A stretch of DNA of 64,000 nucleotides from Phaeocystidibacter sp965659415 (lineage in GTDB: Bacteria; Bacteroidota; Bacteroidia; Flavobacteriales; Schleiferiaceae). This document shows positions 33,306 through 42,882 of the stretch, one piece after another. The notes beneath the pieces were generated by a model. It saw only the letters and a program-made list of their open reading frames with translations, was not told the DNA's origin and ran no database searches. The DNA is taken from contig CBFHVA010000012.1 of the NCBI GenBank assembly GCA_965659415.1, positions 1 through 64,000 of the forward strand. Reading direction: 5' to 3'. A program made the translations under genes and the position numbers. Position 1 is the first letter of the stretch. Every line of letters starts with the position of its first letter.

Positions 33306-34136
33306 ATGAACTACATTGGTAACTCAGATTTCAAGAAAGACTCACTTCACCAACTGATGAATTCAAAAATGCATTGCACTCACCTTGTGAGATACATTCT
33401 ATCCACTCTATGTTTCTTGATGATTGGAACGCCCACCTATGGCCAGTTTATGAAGCCAAACGGGGTATTTCTCGACGCTGTTGAAGGAGAAGAGCTCTTT
33501 GAGCTTAAAGACAGCACCTTTATATGGACCGAGAAAGCTGAGCTTTTGTGGTTCCGAGCTGCCAAGCGCGTTTTGTTTGATGAAGATGCCCTTACTCCAG
33601 ATAGCTTGCTACCTCCGGGTACTGTGTTATACAACGATGACTTGGAGGAAATCGGTAGGGTGATTAATCCAGTACGTTTGGAAGAATACATTGATGTGGA
33701 TGGTTTTAGAAGGAGTTCATTTGCTTCAGGTATCCTGCGTGGTTATGTCTCTAACTTCGAAACCCACATCAATTCACGACCAGAGAATTCAATTCAGTCT
33801 GCCCTAAGTGGGAGACGCGGTAATGTGGCGGCTAAAATTCAGCCTGTACTCGAAGCACTGCCTTTTGAAACAGATACCGAAGGAAGCTACACCGTTCATG
33901 TATTTTACGATAAAGACCAACATAATTCAGATGGTGCTTTTCCCTTTCGAATGTTGTTGATCATGCGTGGCGGATCTGTACTTGTGTGTACGGTAAGCAT
34001 GGAAGGGCATATCGAATCCGAAAAGGCTAAGGATCAATCTGAAAGCCTGGGACGATATTACACCTGGTTCCAACGAAAGAACGATCGTCTAGAAGAAGAA
34101 ATAGAGAATCTTACATACAATTATTTGCCGCTCTAA
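33306..34136 (+). CDS. Exported hypothetical protein
   Basis: This frame has 276 codons. A hydrophobic signal-like segment (HLVRYILSTLCFLMIG to TYGQ) sits at about residues 26-46, so an internal ATG at 33357 or 33369 may be the true start. The mature protein is acidic with mixed secondary structure, and its C-terminus is a charged helix (RLEEEIENLTYNYLPL). No family recognised. It begins 9 bp after the LuxE-like gene and is probably in its operon. Confidence 0.7.
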   Translation: MNYIGNSDFKKDSLHQLMNSKMHCTHLVRYILSTLCFLMIGTPTYGQFMKPNGVFLDAVEGEELFELKDSTFIWTEKAELLWFRAAKRVLFDEDALTPDSLLPPGTVLYNDDLEEIGRVINPVRLEEYIDVDGFRRSSFASGILRGYVSNFETHINSRPENSIQSALSGRRGNVAAKIQPVLEALPFETDTEGSYTVHVFYDKDQHNSDGAFPFRMLLIMRGGSVLVCTVSMEGHIESEKAKDQSESLGRYYTWFQRKNDRLEEEIENLTYNYLPL

Positions 34137-34190
34137 ACTCTTGGCATCACTTTTGACTAACTTGAGTCATCTTAATCTAAATTGCTCATT

Positions 34191-34880
34191 ATGAAAATTA
34201 CTCACCTACTAACGGCCGGATTGCTTGGAGCAATCTCTTTTTCCGCAAACGCCCAAGACACCATCTCTGGAGATCTGAGCTCAGATGATATGATGCGTGA
34301 TGAAAGACAGTACTATGAGGCTCACACTGTTGAAATTGAAGAGCCTCGCATGTTGCGTGTTTCTCTCAATTCAGACGAATTTGACACTTATCTTATTATC
34401 AAAACTCCGATGGGAACGGAGGAGTATAATGACGATGCAGAGGGAAGTGATAGCTACCTTGAGTTGTTGGCCGAGCCTGGCACTTATACCATTTGGGCAT
34501 CGAGCTACGACGAAGGAACCACGGGTTCATACAGTTTGAGAATTGAACTTGGAGATGAAATCGAAATTGAGCGTGTTGAAGGACGTCTTGACCCTCGTGA
34601 CGAGCAGCTTCCAAAGGGAGAGTACGTCGATACGTACATGCAGGATATCGAGTCTTCAGAGCCATTCTCTGTTCGTTTGAAGTCTTATGGATTTGACGGA
34701 TACTTGGTAGTTACCTCTCCAAGTGGAACTACTTGGAGAAATGACGATTGGGAAGGCGACATCAGCGTTTCCATGGTTACAGGCCTTCAGCCTGAGAAGG
34801 GGGAATGGAAAATTCAGGTTACTACTCTCGAAATTGAAGAGGTAGGTGCCTACGATCTAGAAATCATCACTACAGACTGA
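34191..34880 (+). CDS. Secreted protein with two PPC-like (pre-peptidase C-terminal) domains
   Basis: This protein is 229 residues long from ATG 34191. A signal peptide (ending ANAQ, about 1-22) is followed by two copies of the same beta-sandwich. One has YEAHTVEIEEPRMLRVSLNS and FDTYLIIKTPMGTEEYNDDA; the other has FSVRLKSYGFDGYLVVTSPSG and TWRNDDWEGD. The FD-x-YL-x-x-x-xP-x-G pattern and NDD turns are typical of PPC domains, which normally trail secreted proteases. Here there is no protease domain, so it may be a stand-alone binding protein. Confidence 0.85.
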   Translation: MKITHLLTAGLLGAISFSANAQDTISGDLSSDDMMRDERQYYEAHTVEIEEPRMLRVSLNSDEFDTYLIIKTPMGTEEYNDDAEGSDSYLELLAEPGTYTIWASSYDEGTTGSYSLRIELGDEIEIERVEGRLDPRDEQLPKGEYVDTYMQDIESSEPFSVRLKSYGFDGYLVVTSPSGTTWRNDDWEGDISVSMVTGLQPEKGEWKIQVTTLEIEEVGAYDLEIITTD

Positions 34881-34900
34881 TAGATTAGAAGAATTACGAG

Positions 34901-34930
34901 AAACCCGGTTCAGAAAGAATCGGGTTTTTT
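34901..34930 (+). terminator. Rho-independent terminator
   Basis: AAACCCGGTTC (34901-34911) pairs over 11 positions (one G-T) with GAATCGGGTTT (34917-34927), loop AGAAA, followed by further Ts. It ends the PPC gene transcript. Confidence 0.82.
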
Positions 34931-35955
34931 TATACCCTGTTCTTTGCTAGGTCGCTTTCATAAAGGGCAGCATACTTCTTTACCGTCTCTGAAATAGGTG
35001 TGTACTTCATCCCTAAAATCTCCACTGATTTCAAATGGCTGAATTCAACGATGGATTGAGCGGATTGGGCGGTTTCACGAGTAACCATGGGAGCGGTACC
35101 GAACAGCTTAGATCGAATCCATTCTAGACGCCATAAAAGTCCCATGACCCATTTTGGGGGTAAGATCGATGGAGCCGGTCTATTGTAAGCTGAGGTAATC
35201 CAATCAAATAGGGTTTTATACGGCAAGTTTTCACCAACAATCAAGAAGCGCTGGCTGAAAGCTCGTTGTTCGGTCACACGTATAAGGGCTTCTACTACAT
35301 CCGCCACATCAACAAATCCTGTTTGACCTTGCGTGTAAAATTTAAAGCCGTGGTAAAATGTATGAAAGAATTTACTCGAGCCGCTTTTCCAGTTTCCGGG
35401 TCCAAGGATGATGGCGGGATTTACCATTCCGGCCTTGAGTCCTTCTTCAATACCTCTCCAAATCTCGAGTTCCGCAGCGTACTTGCTTTCGGAATAAGTA
35501 GAATTGGTCGGTGAGTCTTTCCATTCCGTTTTTTCAGTCGTAACCTCACCTTGAGGAGCTCTCCCAAGCGCTGCAACCGAAGAAACGTGAATGAATGCGT
35601 CTACTTTGGCAGCTAATGCAGCATTGACCAGTAGTTTGGTCATTTTTGGGTTACCTTCTAACATCAACTGTTTGTCGTCCGGCTGAAAGCTGACGATAGC
35701 TGCACAGTGATAGATGGTATGCACACCCTCCATGACTTGGTCTAAATCCACCACGTCGAAGAGATCGGTTTGTACCCATTCAATCTTTTGCAGATAGGAA
35801 TCTGGGTCATCCCACTGATAAGAAAAAATCTTGCGAGTACTTCCAAGGGAAGCCTCAGTGCGGTATGTTGCTCGAATGGACAACTCTCCTCGCGAAAGAA
35901 GCTCCCTTAACAAATGAGCACCTACCAAACCTGTTCCGCCGGTTACCAGAATCAT
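34930..35955 (-). CDS. NAD-dependent epimerase/dehydratase-family protein (extended SDR)
   Basis: This protein is 341 residues long from ATG 35955, which places the glycine motif TGGTGLVG at the N-terminus as expected; the frame extends 5 codons further. The active-site Y and K are in YSESKYAAE with S in HVSSVAALG. The C-terminal region (APSILPPKWVM) resembles dihydroflavonol-4-reductase-like or 3-beta-HSD-like extended SDRs. Substrate unknown, possibly a sterol/hopanoid-like or aldehyde substrate. Monocistronic, divergent from tyrS. Confidence 0.85.
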   Translation of the reverse strand: MILVTGGTGLVGAHLLRELLSRGELSIRATYRTEASLGSTRKIFSYQWDDPDSYLQKIEWVQTDLFDVVDLDQVMEGVHTIYHCAAIVSFQPDDKQLMLEGNPKMTKLLVNAALAAKVDAFIHVSSVAALGRAPQGEVTTEKTEWKDSPTNSTYSESKYAAELEIWRGIEEGLKAGMVNPAIILGPGNWKSGSSKFFHTFYHGFKFYTQGQTGFVDVADVVEALIRVTEQRAFSQRFLIVGENLPYKTLFDWITSAYNRPAPSILPPKWVMGLLWRLEWIRSKLFGTAPMVTRETAQSAQSIVEFSHLKSVEILGMKYTPISETVKKYAALYESDLAKNRV

Positions 35956-36005
35956 ACAGCGAAAATACATAAACCTGAAGGTTGAAAAAGGTACGGGGCG
36001 AAGTC

Positions 36006-36036
36006 TTTCTCCCTTTGCATTACTTACTTATTTTTG
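36006..36036 (+). promoter_or_regulatory. Putative promoter of tyrS
   Basis: TATTTTTG (36029-36036) matches TAnnTTTG. TTTC (36006-36009) lies 19 bp upstream as an imperfect -33 element. The start codon is 28 nt downstream of the -7 box. Confidence 0.45.
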
Positions 36037-36064
36037 CGCCTACGTGTAACTGGAAATTAAGGTC

Positions 36065-37345
36065 ATGCCCACCAATTTTATCGAAGAACTGCGTTGGAGA
36101 AGAATGCTTCACGATGTAATGCCTGGAACAGAGGATTTGCTCAATTCAAAGATGGTTAAAGGCTATATCGGTTTTGATCCAACTGCGGATAGTTTGGGTG
36201 TGGGGAACCTAGTACAGGTCATGATGCTCACTCATTTTCAGCGATGCGGACATCAGCCCGTAGCCTTGGTAGGGGGTGCCACCGGAATGGTGGGTGATCC
36301 AAGTTTCAAATCAGCTGAGCGAAGCTTATTGGACAAGGAACAGCTCAATCACAACCTGAATGCTCAGAAGCGCCAGCTTGAGAAATTCCTCGATTTCGAG
36401 AAGAAAGACAACCCAGCCGTGATGGTAAACAATTACGACTGGTTCAAAGATTGGACCTTTCTCGATTTTATTCGCGATGTAGGTAAGCACATAACCGTGA
36501 ACTACATGTTGGCTAAAGATTCGGTAAAGTCGAGAATGGAAACAGGTATTTCATTCACGGAGTTCAGCTATCAGCTCATTCAGGGCTACGACTTTTACCA
36601 CCTCTGGAAAGAAGAAGGTACCCAATTACAGATGGGAGGATCGGATCAATGGGGGAATATTACCACGGGGACTGAGCTCGTTCGCCGAATGGGCGGAGGA
36701 GAGGCTTTTGCATTGACTACACCCCTCATCAAAAAGGCCGATGGAACAAAATTCGGCAAAAGTGAAGGAGGCAATGTTTGGCTAGATCCAGAAAGAACAT
36801 CTCCATATCAGTTTTATCAGTTTTGGTTAAATGCAGCTGATGCAGATGTAGGGAACTACATTCGAATTTTTAGTGTGAAAGGACGAGAAGAGATTGAAGC
36901 TCTCGAAACTGAGCACGAAAAGGCACCGCATCTCCGTCTCTTGCAAAAAGCATTAGCTGAAGAAATCACAGAACGCGTTCACAGCAAAGAGGATTTGAAC
37001 AATGCCATACGAGCAAGTCAAATCTTATTTGGGAAGGCTACAGAAGAAGAATTGAGGTCCTTGGACAGCAGAACCCTACTTCAAGTATTTGACGGCGTTC
37101 CGCAGCATACCATTTCAAGAAGTGATCTCGATGAGCAGATAGGTATTGTTGAATTCTTAGCCGAAAAAACCAATATCATGCCTTCGAAAGGGGAGGCGCG
37201 AAAAATGACCCAAGCCAACGGCATCTCTATCAATAAGAGCAAGGTCAACCTAGATAAGAACCTTGGCGTGGCCGATTTATTGAACGAGCAATTTATCCTC
37301 GTTCAGAAGGGGAAGAAAAACTACTTCTTAGTTATTGTTGAGTAG
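36065..37345 (+). CDS. tyrS: Tyrosyl-tRNA synthetase
   Basis: This 426-residue class I synthetase charges tRNA-Tyr. Tyrosine-binding residues are visible (GFDPTADSL, YQLIQGYDF, GGSDQWGN), as are KFGKS (229-233, KMSKS) and the C-terminal S4-like RNA-binding domain (about 355-426). The HIGH signature is unusual: it reads GVGN (45-48), so both histidine positions differ from HIGH/HxGH. It is the only TyrRS in the window and appears intact. The 3' end overlaps the convergent DUF4296 gene by 14 bp. Confidence 0.95.
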   Translation: MPTNFIEELRWRRMLHDVMPGTEDLLNSKMVKGYIGFDPTADSLGVGNLVQVMMLTHFQRCGHQPVALVGGATGMVGDPSFKSAERSLLDKEQLNHNLNAQKRQLEKFLDFEKKDNPAVMVNNYDWFKDWTFLDFIRDVGKHITVNYMLAKDSVKSRMETGISFTEFSYQLIQGYDFYHLWKEEGTQLQMGGSDQWGNITTGTELVRRMGGGEAFALTTPLIKKADGTKFGKSEGGNVWLDPERTSPYQFYQFWLNAADADVGNYIRIFSVKGREEIEALETEHEKAPHLRLLQKALAEEITERVHSKEDLNNAIRASQILFGKATEEELRSLDSRTLLQVFDGVPQHTISRSDLDEQIGIVEFLAEKTNIMPSKGEARKMTQANGISINKSKVNLDKNLGVADLLNEQFILVQKGKKNYFLVIVE

Positions 37346-37745
37346 TATCAGCCAGGTCCTCCTCCCAGTTTGGTGATTGGTACTGGCGTAGCTGCTCTCC
37401 AATGTGTATCTCGCGCAGATTCAAGCTGTCGATGACCACATCGTACATGTCCGTCATGATGGTCGGGAAATGACTGTAGTACTTGAAGTTAGTGTCGTAC
37501 TGAGCCTTGGTTACCTCATACTTTGCGTATAGGGCGTCGTAGTAATCTTTTGCCGGAACAGTATCTCCTAATATTCGGGTGCCAGATCTTGCACCTTCAA
37601 TGATGTGGACATCAATCAACATCTGCGTCATTGTCTCCTCTGAAATCAGATCATCGGGCGCCTCCTTTTTGTAATGAGCCTCAACGGGCTCACATGAGGT
37701 GAGTAAAATGCCCAAACCGATATAGAGAAGAAGTGTTTTTTGCAA
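37332..37745 (-). CDS. DUF4296 lipoprotein
   Basis: This 137-residue lipoprotein (LLTSC, about C18) has a helical DUF4296 body: MTQMLIDVHIIEGARSG and YYDALYAKYEVTKAQYDTNFKYYS. These proteins are common single-copy Bacteroidota envelope proteins without an assigned role, typically next to dihydroorotase, as here (11 bp downstream of it on the same strand). Confidence 0.9.
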   Translation of the reverse strand: MQKTLLLYIGLGILLTSCEPVEAHYKKEAPDDLISEETMTQMLIDVHIIEGARSGTRILGDTVPAKDYYDALYAKYEVTKAQYDTNFKYYSHFPTIMTDMYDVVIDSLNLREIHIGEQLRQYQSPNWEEDLADTTQQ

Positions 37746-37756
37746 AGGGATAGATA

Positions 37757-39103
37757 TTAATCGCGGTCGTATACCATTCGCTGACCCATCACCGATTCGT
37801 CGAACTGACCTTTGCGGTAAACGAGATTACCATTGACAAAAGTATGTGAAACACGCGCTTTAAATGTACTCCCTTCGAATGGTGACCAGCCGCACTTCGA
37901 CAAGGTATTCTCTTCGTTTACCGTCCAAGGGCGCGATGGCTCTACCAAGACAAGGTCGGCGTGGTATCCTTCACGGATGAAGCCACGTTCCTGAATTCTA
38001 AAGAGCTTGGCAGGGTTGTGGCAGAGCTTTTCAACAAGCTTCTCCATGCTGATGGTCCCATTGTTTACGAACTCCATGAGTGCAACTAAGGCATGTTGAA
38101 CCAAAGGACCACCGCTTGGGGCCGAAGTATATGGATTCGCTTTTTCTTCTTTGGTATGAGGAGCATGATCAGTCGCAATCACGTCAATTCTATCGTCTAG
38201 CACTGCCTCCCAAATCTTCAATCGATCTTCCTCCGTTTTAACCGCTGGATTCCACTTGATAAGTGAGCCTTTTGCATCGTAATGGGTGTCGTTAAACCAA
38301 AGGTGGTGAACACAAGCTTCACTCGTTATTCGCTTTTCTTCGAGCGAGATTGAATTATCGAACAAGTCGGTTTCAACACCCGTGGAAATGTGATACACGT
38401 GCAAACGTGAATTGTGCTTCTTGGCCAGCTCAACCGCGGAAGAACTACTTAGCAAACAAGCTTCTTCACTGCGGATGATAGGGTGGAATCTCATCGGAAT
38501 ATCATCTCCGTATTCGGACTTGTACTTTTCCAGATTCGTACGAATGGTTTCCTCGTCCTCACAATGCGTAATCAATTGAAGGTCGACCTCTGAAAAAATT
38601 CGTTCAAGCGCCTTCCTATCGTCAACCAACATGTTGCCCGTGCTGGATCCCATGAAGATTTTCACGCCTGGAATGGTGCGTTTATCTACCTTGAGAAGTT
38701 CCTCAATATTGTTATTGGTGGCGCCAATATTGAAGCCATAGTTCGCCAAAGAAACCTCCGAGGCCCGCTGAAACTTTTGCTCGACTAAATCAACCGTAGT
38801 CGCTTGAGGAACGGTGTTAGGTTGCTCGATGTATGAAGTGATTCCTCCGGCTACGGCGGCTTTTGCCTCGGTGTAAATCTCCGATTTGTGAGTCAACCCT
38901 GGCTCGCGGAAGTGCACCTGGTCATCGATCACTCCAGGAATGAGGTACATTCCGTGGGCGTCTATGAGTTTTACATTTCCATTCTTTGGGGAGATATGAC
39001 GATCAACTCGCGCAATTCGTCCATTCTCGATCAGTACATCGCCTTCTTGGATTTCTCCTTCATTGACGATGCGTGCGTTTTTGATTAGGGTGGCGTTGGT
39101 CAT
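37757..39103 (-). CDS. pyrC: Dihydroorotase (class I, Bacteroidota type)
   Basis: This 448-residue amidohydrolase should cyclise carbamoyl-aspartate to dihydroorotate in pyrimidine synthesis. Ligands seen: H64 (DQVHFREPG), probable carboxylated K148 (GVKIFMG), H180 (LITHCED), H238 (VYHIS) and D312 (ATDHAPH). The first His of the usual HxH is Q62. This variant is what I recall for many Bacteroidota sequences annotated as dihydroorotase. Followed by DUF4296. Confidence 0.87.
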   Translation of the reverse strand: MTNATLIKNARIVNEGEIQEGDVLIENGRIARVDRHISPKNGNVKLIDAHGMYLIPGVIDDQVHFREPGLTHKSEIYTEAKAAVAGGITSYIEQPNTVPQATTVDLVEQKFQRASEVSLANYGFNIGATNNNIEELLKVDKRTIPGVKIFMGSSTGNMLVDDRKALERIFSEVDLQLITHCEDEETIRTNLEKYKSEYGDDIPMRFHPIIRSEEACLLSSSSAVELAKKHNSRLHVYHISTGVETDLFDNSISLEEKRITSEACVHHLWFNDTHYDAKGSLIKWNPAVKTEEDRLKIWEAVLDDRIDVIATDHAPHTKEEKANPYTSAPSGGPLVQHALVALMEFVNNGTISMEKLVEKLCHNPAKLFRIQERGFIREGYHADLVLVEPSRPWTVNEENTLSKCGWSPFEGSTFKARVSHTFVNGNLVYRKGQFDESVMGQRMVYDRD

Positions 39104-39160
39104 GACCTGCTCTTTCGCTTTTTAGAGGGGGATGCAAAGGTCTGAAAAACACGGAAAATA

Positions 39161-39886
39161 TCAGTACTCTCTGCCTATTAGATTGTCTATTTTTAATCGG
39201 ATGACTCCGAATATGGCCTCTTTTACAATGCCCCGCGTCATTTTGGATTGACCAGCAGTACGATCAGTAAAAATTACTGGGACTTCCTCAATTGTAAATC
39301 CGTGCTTCCACGCTTTGAACTTCATTTCAATTTGGAACGCATAGCCTACAAATCGAATTTTGGAGAGGTTGATTTTTTCAAGCACCTCTCTGCGGTAGCA
39401 TTTATATCCCGCGGTAGTGTCGAATACAGGGAGTCCTGTAACGAAGCGTACATATTTGCTGGCAAAAAACGACAGTAGAACTCGGCTCATAGGCCAATTC
39501 ACCACATTCACTCCGCGCACGTATCTCGAGCCAATACTCAACTGTGCATCTCCTTCGCATGCTTCACGAAGACGGATGAGATCGGCTGGATCGTGCGAAA
39601 AGTCAGCGTCCATTTCAAAAATGAACTCGTAATCATGTTGAAGCGCCCAGCGAAAGCCGTGGATGTAAGCTGTTCCAAGTCCGTGTTTTCCCATTCGCTC
39701 TTCAAGAAACAATCGATCGGGAAACTCTTTTTGAATCGTGCGTACAATATCGCCTGTGCCATCCGGAGAGGAATCATCTACAATCAACACATGAAAGCCA
39801 TGCGGTTGATCGAGTACAGCGCGAAGGATGTTCTCGATGTTCTCACGTTCGTTGTAGGTAGGAATGATGACAAGTGACTGCGACAC
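39161..39886 (-). CDS. Polyprenol monophosphomannose synthase-like GT2 glycosyltransferase
   Basis: This 241-residue enzyme is a dolichyl-phosphate mannosyltransferase-type GT2. It has VIIPTYNERENI, the metal-binding DDSSPDGT and EMDADFSHDP, then QIEMKFKAWK, and no C-terminal membrane domain. The product would be a polyprenyl-phosphate sugar for periplasmic glycan or protein glycosylation. The frame opens at TTG 39946, but GTG 39886 (VSQSLVIIP) gives the normal family length and N-terminus. Confidence 0.88.
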   Translation of the reverse strand: MSQSLVIIPTYNERENIENILRAVLDQPHGFHVLIVDDSSPDGTGDIVRTIQKEFPDRLFLEERMGKHGLGTAYIHGFRWALQHDYEFIFEMDADFSHDPADLIRLREACEGDAQLSIGSRYVRGVNVVNWPMSRVLLSFFASKYVRFVTGLPVFDTTAGYKCYRREVLEKINLSKIRFVGYAFQIEMKFKAWKHGFTIEEVPVIFTDRTAGQSKMTRGIVKEAIFGVIRLKIDNLIGREY

Positions 39887-40000
39887 GAATTTCTTTTCAA
39901 AAAATGAAGCGCAAAAATAGGTTTTCTGAAATAGACACAAAGCCAACGAAACGTGAAGGCCTGCAATTGATTTTGGTATCTTGGCTCCAAACAGATTTTG

Positions 40001-42802
40001 ATGAACGATTCCGATAAAAAGCTATTCCTTTTAGATGCCTATGCACTTATTTTCCGGGCTTATTTTGCCTTTGCTCGAAACCCTCGCGTGACGAGTAAGG
40101 GAATGGACACTTCGGCCATTTATGGATTCACGACCGCACTTTTGGACGTGCTAAACAAGGAGAATCCCTCGCATATAGCCGTTGTTTTTGATATGAAGGG
40201 TCCTACGAAAAGGCATGAGATGTACGAAGAGTACAAGGCCAATCGCGACGAGACTCCAGAAGCTATTAAAATTGCGGTACCCTACATTCAGCGCGTTTTA
40301 GATGCCTTTCGGATTCCATATGTAGGTGTGGAAGGCTATGAGGCAGATGATGTAATTGGTACCCTGGCCAAACAGGCTGAGAAAGAAGGATTCACGACCT
40401 ATATGATGACCCCAGATAAGGATTTTGGACAACTGGTGTCCGATCATATTTTCATGTATAAACCACCGCGCGGTGGTGGGAAAGCGGAAGTGATGGGTCC
40501 GAAGGAAATCTGTGAGAAATGGGATATTGAGAATGTCGACCAAGTTGTAGATATTCTAGGTATGATGGGCGATTCCGCCGATAACATCCCTGGATTACCC
40601 GGTGTAGGAGAGAAAACGGCGGTTAAACTCCTCAAAGAATATGGCTCTATGGAGAAGGTGCTCGAAAATGCACATGAAATCAAAGGGAAACTTGGAGAGA
40701 AAATACGCGACAATGCGGATTTAGGTCGCCTGAGTAAAGAACTTGCTCGCATTTGGATTGACGCTCCTATTGAACTTTCCAAAACAGATATCAATCGTGA
40801 CCCCATCGATGAAGAGCAGTTGAAAGCGGTTTTTGAAGAACTCGAGTTTCGGACGTTAGCCAAACGGATTCTCGATGTCGAAATCAAGAAAAGCACTGGC
40901 GCCTCTGTTGTGAAGCAGGTAGGTGATCAAATGGATTTGTTTGGTGGTGGCGGTGAAACTAGCGCAGAATCGACTTCAGGCGATGAGGTGGGCAGCTTGG
41001 AAAATACCGAGCACCACTATCAGAAAGTGGATGACGCCATGGGAATCCAACTTTTGGTGAAGAAGTTGCTCAAGCAATCAGCCGTGTGTTTTGATACGGA
41101 AACTACATCGTTGGATACCCTCAAGGCGGAACTCGTGGGTGTTGCATTCAGTTTCGATGCTCATAAGGCCTATTATATTCCCATTTCTTCTGACCCCAAA
41201 GAAGCTCAAGAAAGAGTGGATCTATTGAAGCCGTTCTTCTCAGATGATAAGGTGGAGAAAGTTGCACAAAACCTCAAGTATGATATGAAGGTTTTGAAAA
41301 AGTACGGGGTGGAAATAGCCGGCCCGTTGTTCGATACCATGTTGGCCCATTATTTATTGCAGCCTGATATGCGCCACAACATGGATTTTCTCGCCGAAAC
41401 GTACTTGAATTATCGTCCCATGTCAATTGAAAAATTGATCGGTAAGAAAGGTAAGCAACAAGGAAGTATGCGTGATGTGGAAGTAGATCGCGTGGTGGAA
41501 TACGCAGGTGAAGATGCCGATATCACCTTTCAACTTTACCAAGCCTTCAAGCCCGGGTTGACCGAAGGAGGGGTGCAGGATGTATTCTCAAAAGTAGAAA
41601 CACCACTGGTGCCCGTGCTCGCCCAAATGGAGTTTGAGGGAGTAAAAGTGGATGTGGATGCCTTGAAGAGCTATAGTTCGGCGTTGCAATCGGAGCTTGA
41701 GTCTCTCGAGAAATCCATCATTGAGGAAGCGGGAACACCGTTTAATATTGGATCACCGCGACAGCTTGGAGAAATCCTTTTTGGCAAGCTTCAATTGATG
41801 GAGAAGCCGAAGAAAACGAAAAGCGGACAGTATTCAACATCGGAAGATATCTTGGTTCAGATAGCAGATAAACATCCAATCGTAGGCATGGTGCTCGATT
41901 GGCGTCAAATTGGAAAGTTGAAGAGTACGTATGTGGATGCCCTACCTGAGCTGGTCAATGCAGAAACGGGTCGAATACACTCAACTTTCAATCAAACCGT
42001 TGCGGCCACTGGTCGATTGAGCAGCATGAATCCCAATTTGCAGAACATTCCCATTCGCACGGATCGTGGCAAAAAGGTTCGAGGAATGTTTATCCCAAGA
42101 GGAGAAGAATATACACTGTTGGCAGCGGATTATAGTCAGATTGAGCTACGCATTATAGCTGCATTGAGTGGTGATGAAGCGATGATTTCGGCTTTCAAGA
42201 ACGGCGAAGATATCCACGCAGCCACCGCCTCCAAAGTGTTTGATGTGCCTTTGGATGAAGTGACTCGGGAGCAACGAAGCCATGCCAAAACGGTTAACTT
42301 CGGAATCATCTACGGTGTTTCTGCCTTTGGATTGAGTCAACAGACCAACTTATCTCGAATGGAAGCGAAAGAAGTGATTGAAGCTTACTTCAGAACTTAT
42401 CCAGGTGTGAGGGATTATATAGATAGCCAAGTAGAACTCGCGAGAGAGCAAGGCTATGTACAAACCATTACAGGTAGGAGACGCTATTTGAAGGACATCA
42501 ATAGTCGCAATGCGGTGGTGAGAGGTCATGCCGAGAGAAATGCCGTTAACGCTCCCATTCAAGGTTCCGCGGCCGATGTCATCAAATTGGCGATGATAAA
42601 AATTCACGATGAGATGAAGAAGCGGAGCATGAAGAGCAAGATGATTTTGCAAGTGCACGATGAACTGGTATTCGACGCCCACAATGATGAAATTCAAGAG
42701 CTTACGAAACTCACAGTTGAATTAATGGAGTCCGCTTATGAACTTTCTGTACCTCTTGAGGTTGACACGGGCATTGGTTCAAACTGGCTGGAGGCTCATT
42801 AA
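40001..42802 (+). CDS. polA: DNA polymerase I
   Basis: This 933-residue enzyme has three domains. The 5'-3' exonuclease (about 1-300) has FLLDAYALIFRAYFAF, YEADDVIGTLA and DSADNIPGLPGVGEKTA. The 3'-5' exonuclease (about 345-525) has intact metal ligands (FDTETTSLD, and the YAGEDADIT site), so proofreading should be active. The polymerase domain has LLAADYSQIELR, the O-helix in RSHAKTVNFGIIYG and QVHDELVFD. The ATG at 40001 is used; the upstream TTG only adds one residue. Divergent from the glycosyltransferase. Confidence 0.97.
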   Translation: MNDSDKKLFLLDAYALIFRAYFAFARNPRVTSKGMDTSAIYGFTTALLDVLNKENPSHIAVVFDMKGPTKRHEMYEEYKANRDETPEAIKIAVPYIQRVLDAFRIPYVGVEGYEADDVIGTLAKQAEKEGFTTYMMTPDKDFGQLVSDHIFMYKPPRGGGKAEVMGPKEICEKWDIENVDQVVDILGMMGDSADNIPGLPGVGEKTAVKLLKEYGSMEKVLENAHEIKGKLGEKIRDNADLGRLSKELARIWIDAPIELSKTDINRDPIDEEQLKAVFEELEFRTLAKRILDVEIKKSTGASVVKQVGDQMDLFGGGGETSAESTSGDEVGSLENTEHHYQKVDDAMGIQLLVKKLLKQSAVCFDTETTSLDTLKAELVGVAFSFDAHKAYYIPISSDPKEAQERVDLLKPFFSDDKVEKVAQNLKYDMKVLKKYGVEIAGPLFDTMLAHYLLQPDMRHNMDFLAETYLNYRPMSIEKLIGKKGKQQGSMRDVEVDRVVEYAGEDADITFQLYQAFKPGLTEGGVQDVFSKVETPLVPVLAQMEFEGVKVDVDALKSYSSALQSELESLEKSIIEEAGTPFNIGSPRQLGEILFGKLQLMEKPKKTKSGQYSTSEDILVQIADKHPIVGMVLDWRQIGKLKSTYVDALPELVNAETGRIHSTFNQTVAATGRLSSMNPNLQNIPIRTDRGKKVRGMFIPRGEEYTLLAADYSQIELRIIAALSGDEAMISAFKNGEDIHAATASKVFDVPLDEVTREQRSHAKTVNFGIIYGVSAFGLSQQTNLSRMEAKEVIEAYFRTYPGVRDYIDSQVELAREQGYVQTITGRRRYLKDINSRNAVVRGHAERNAVNAPIQGSAADVIKLAMIKIHDEMKKRSMKSKMILQVHDELVFDAHNDEIQELTKLTVELMESAYELSVPLEVDTGIGSNWLEAH

Positions 42803-42882
42803 CAGTAGGCAATTACGCACAACGCCTTTGTTAGTCCAACCACTTTTGTATCTTAACCGAGTTATTTCTTAAAAACATCAAA

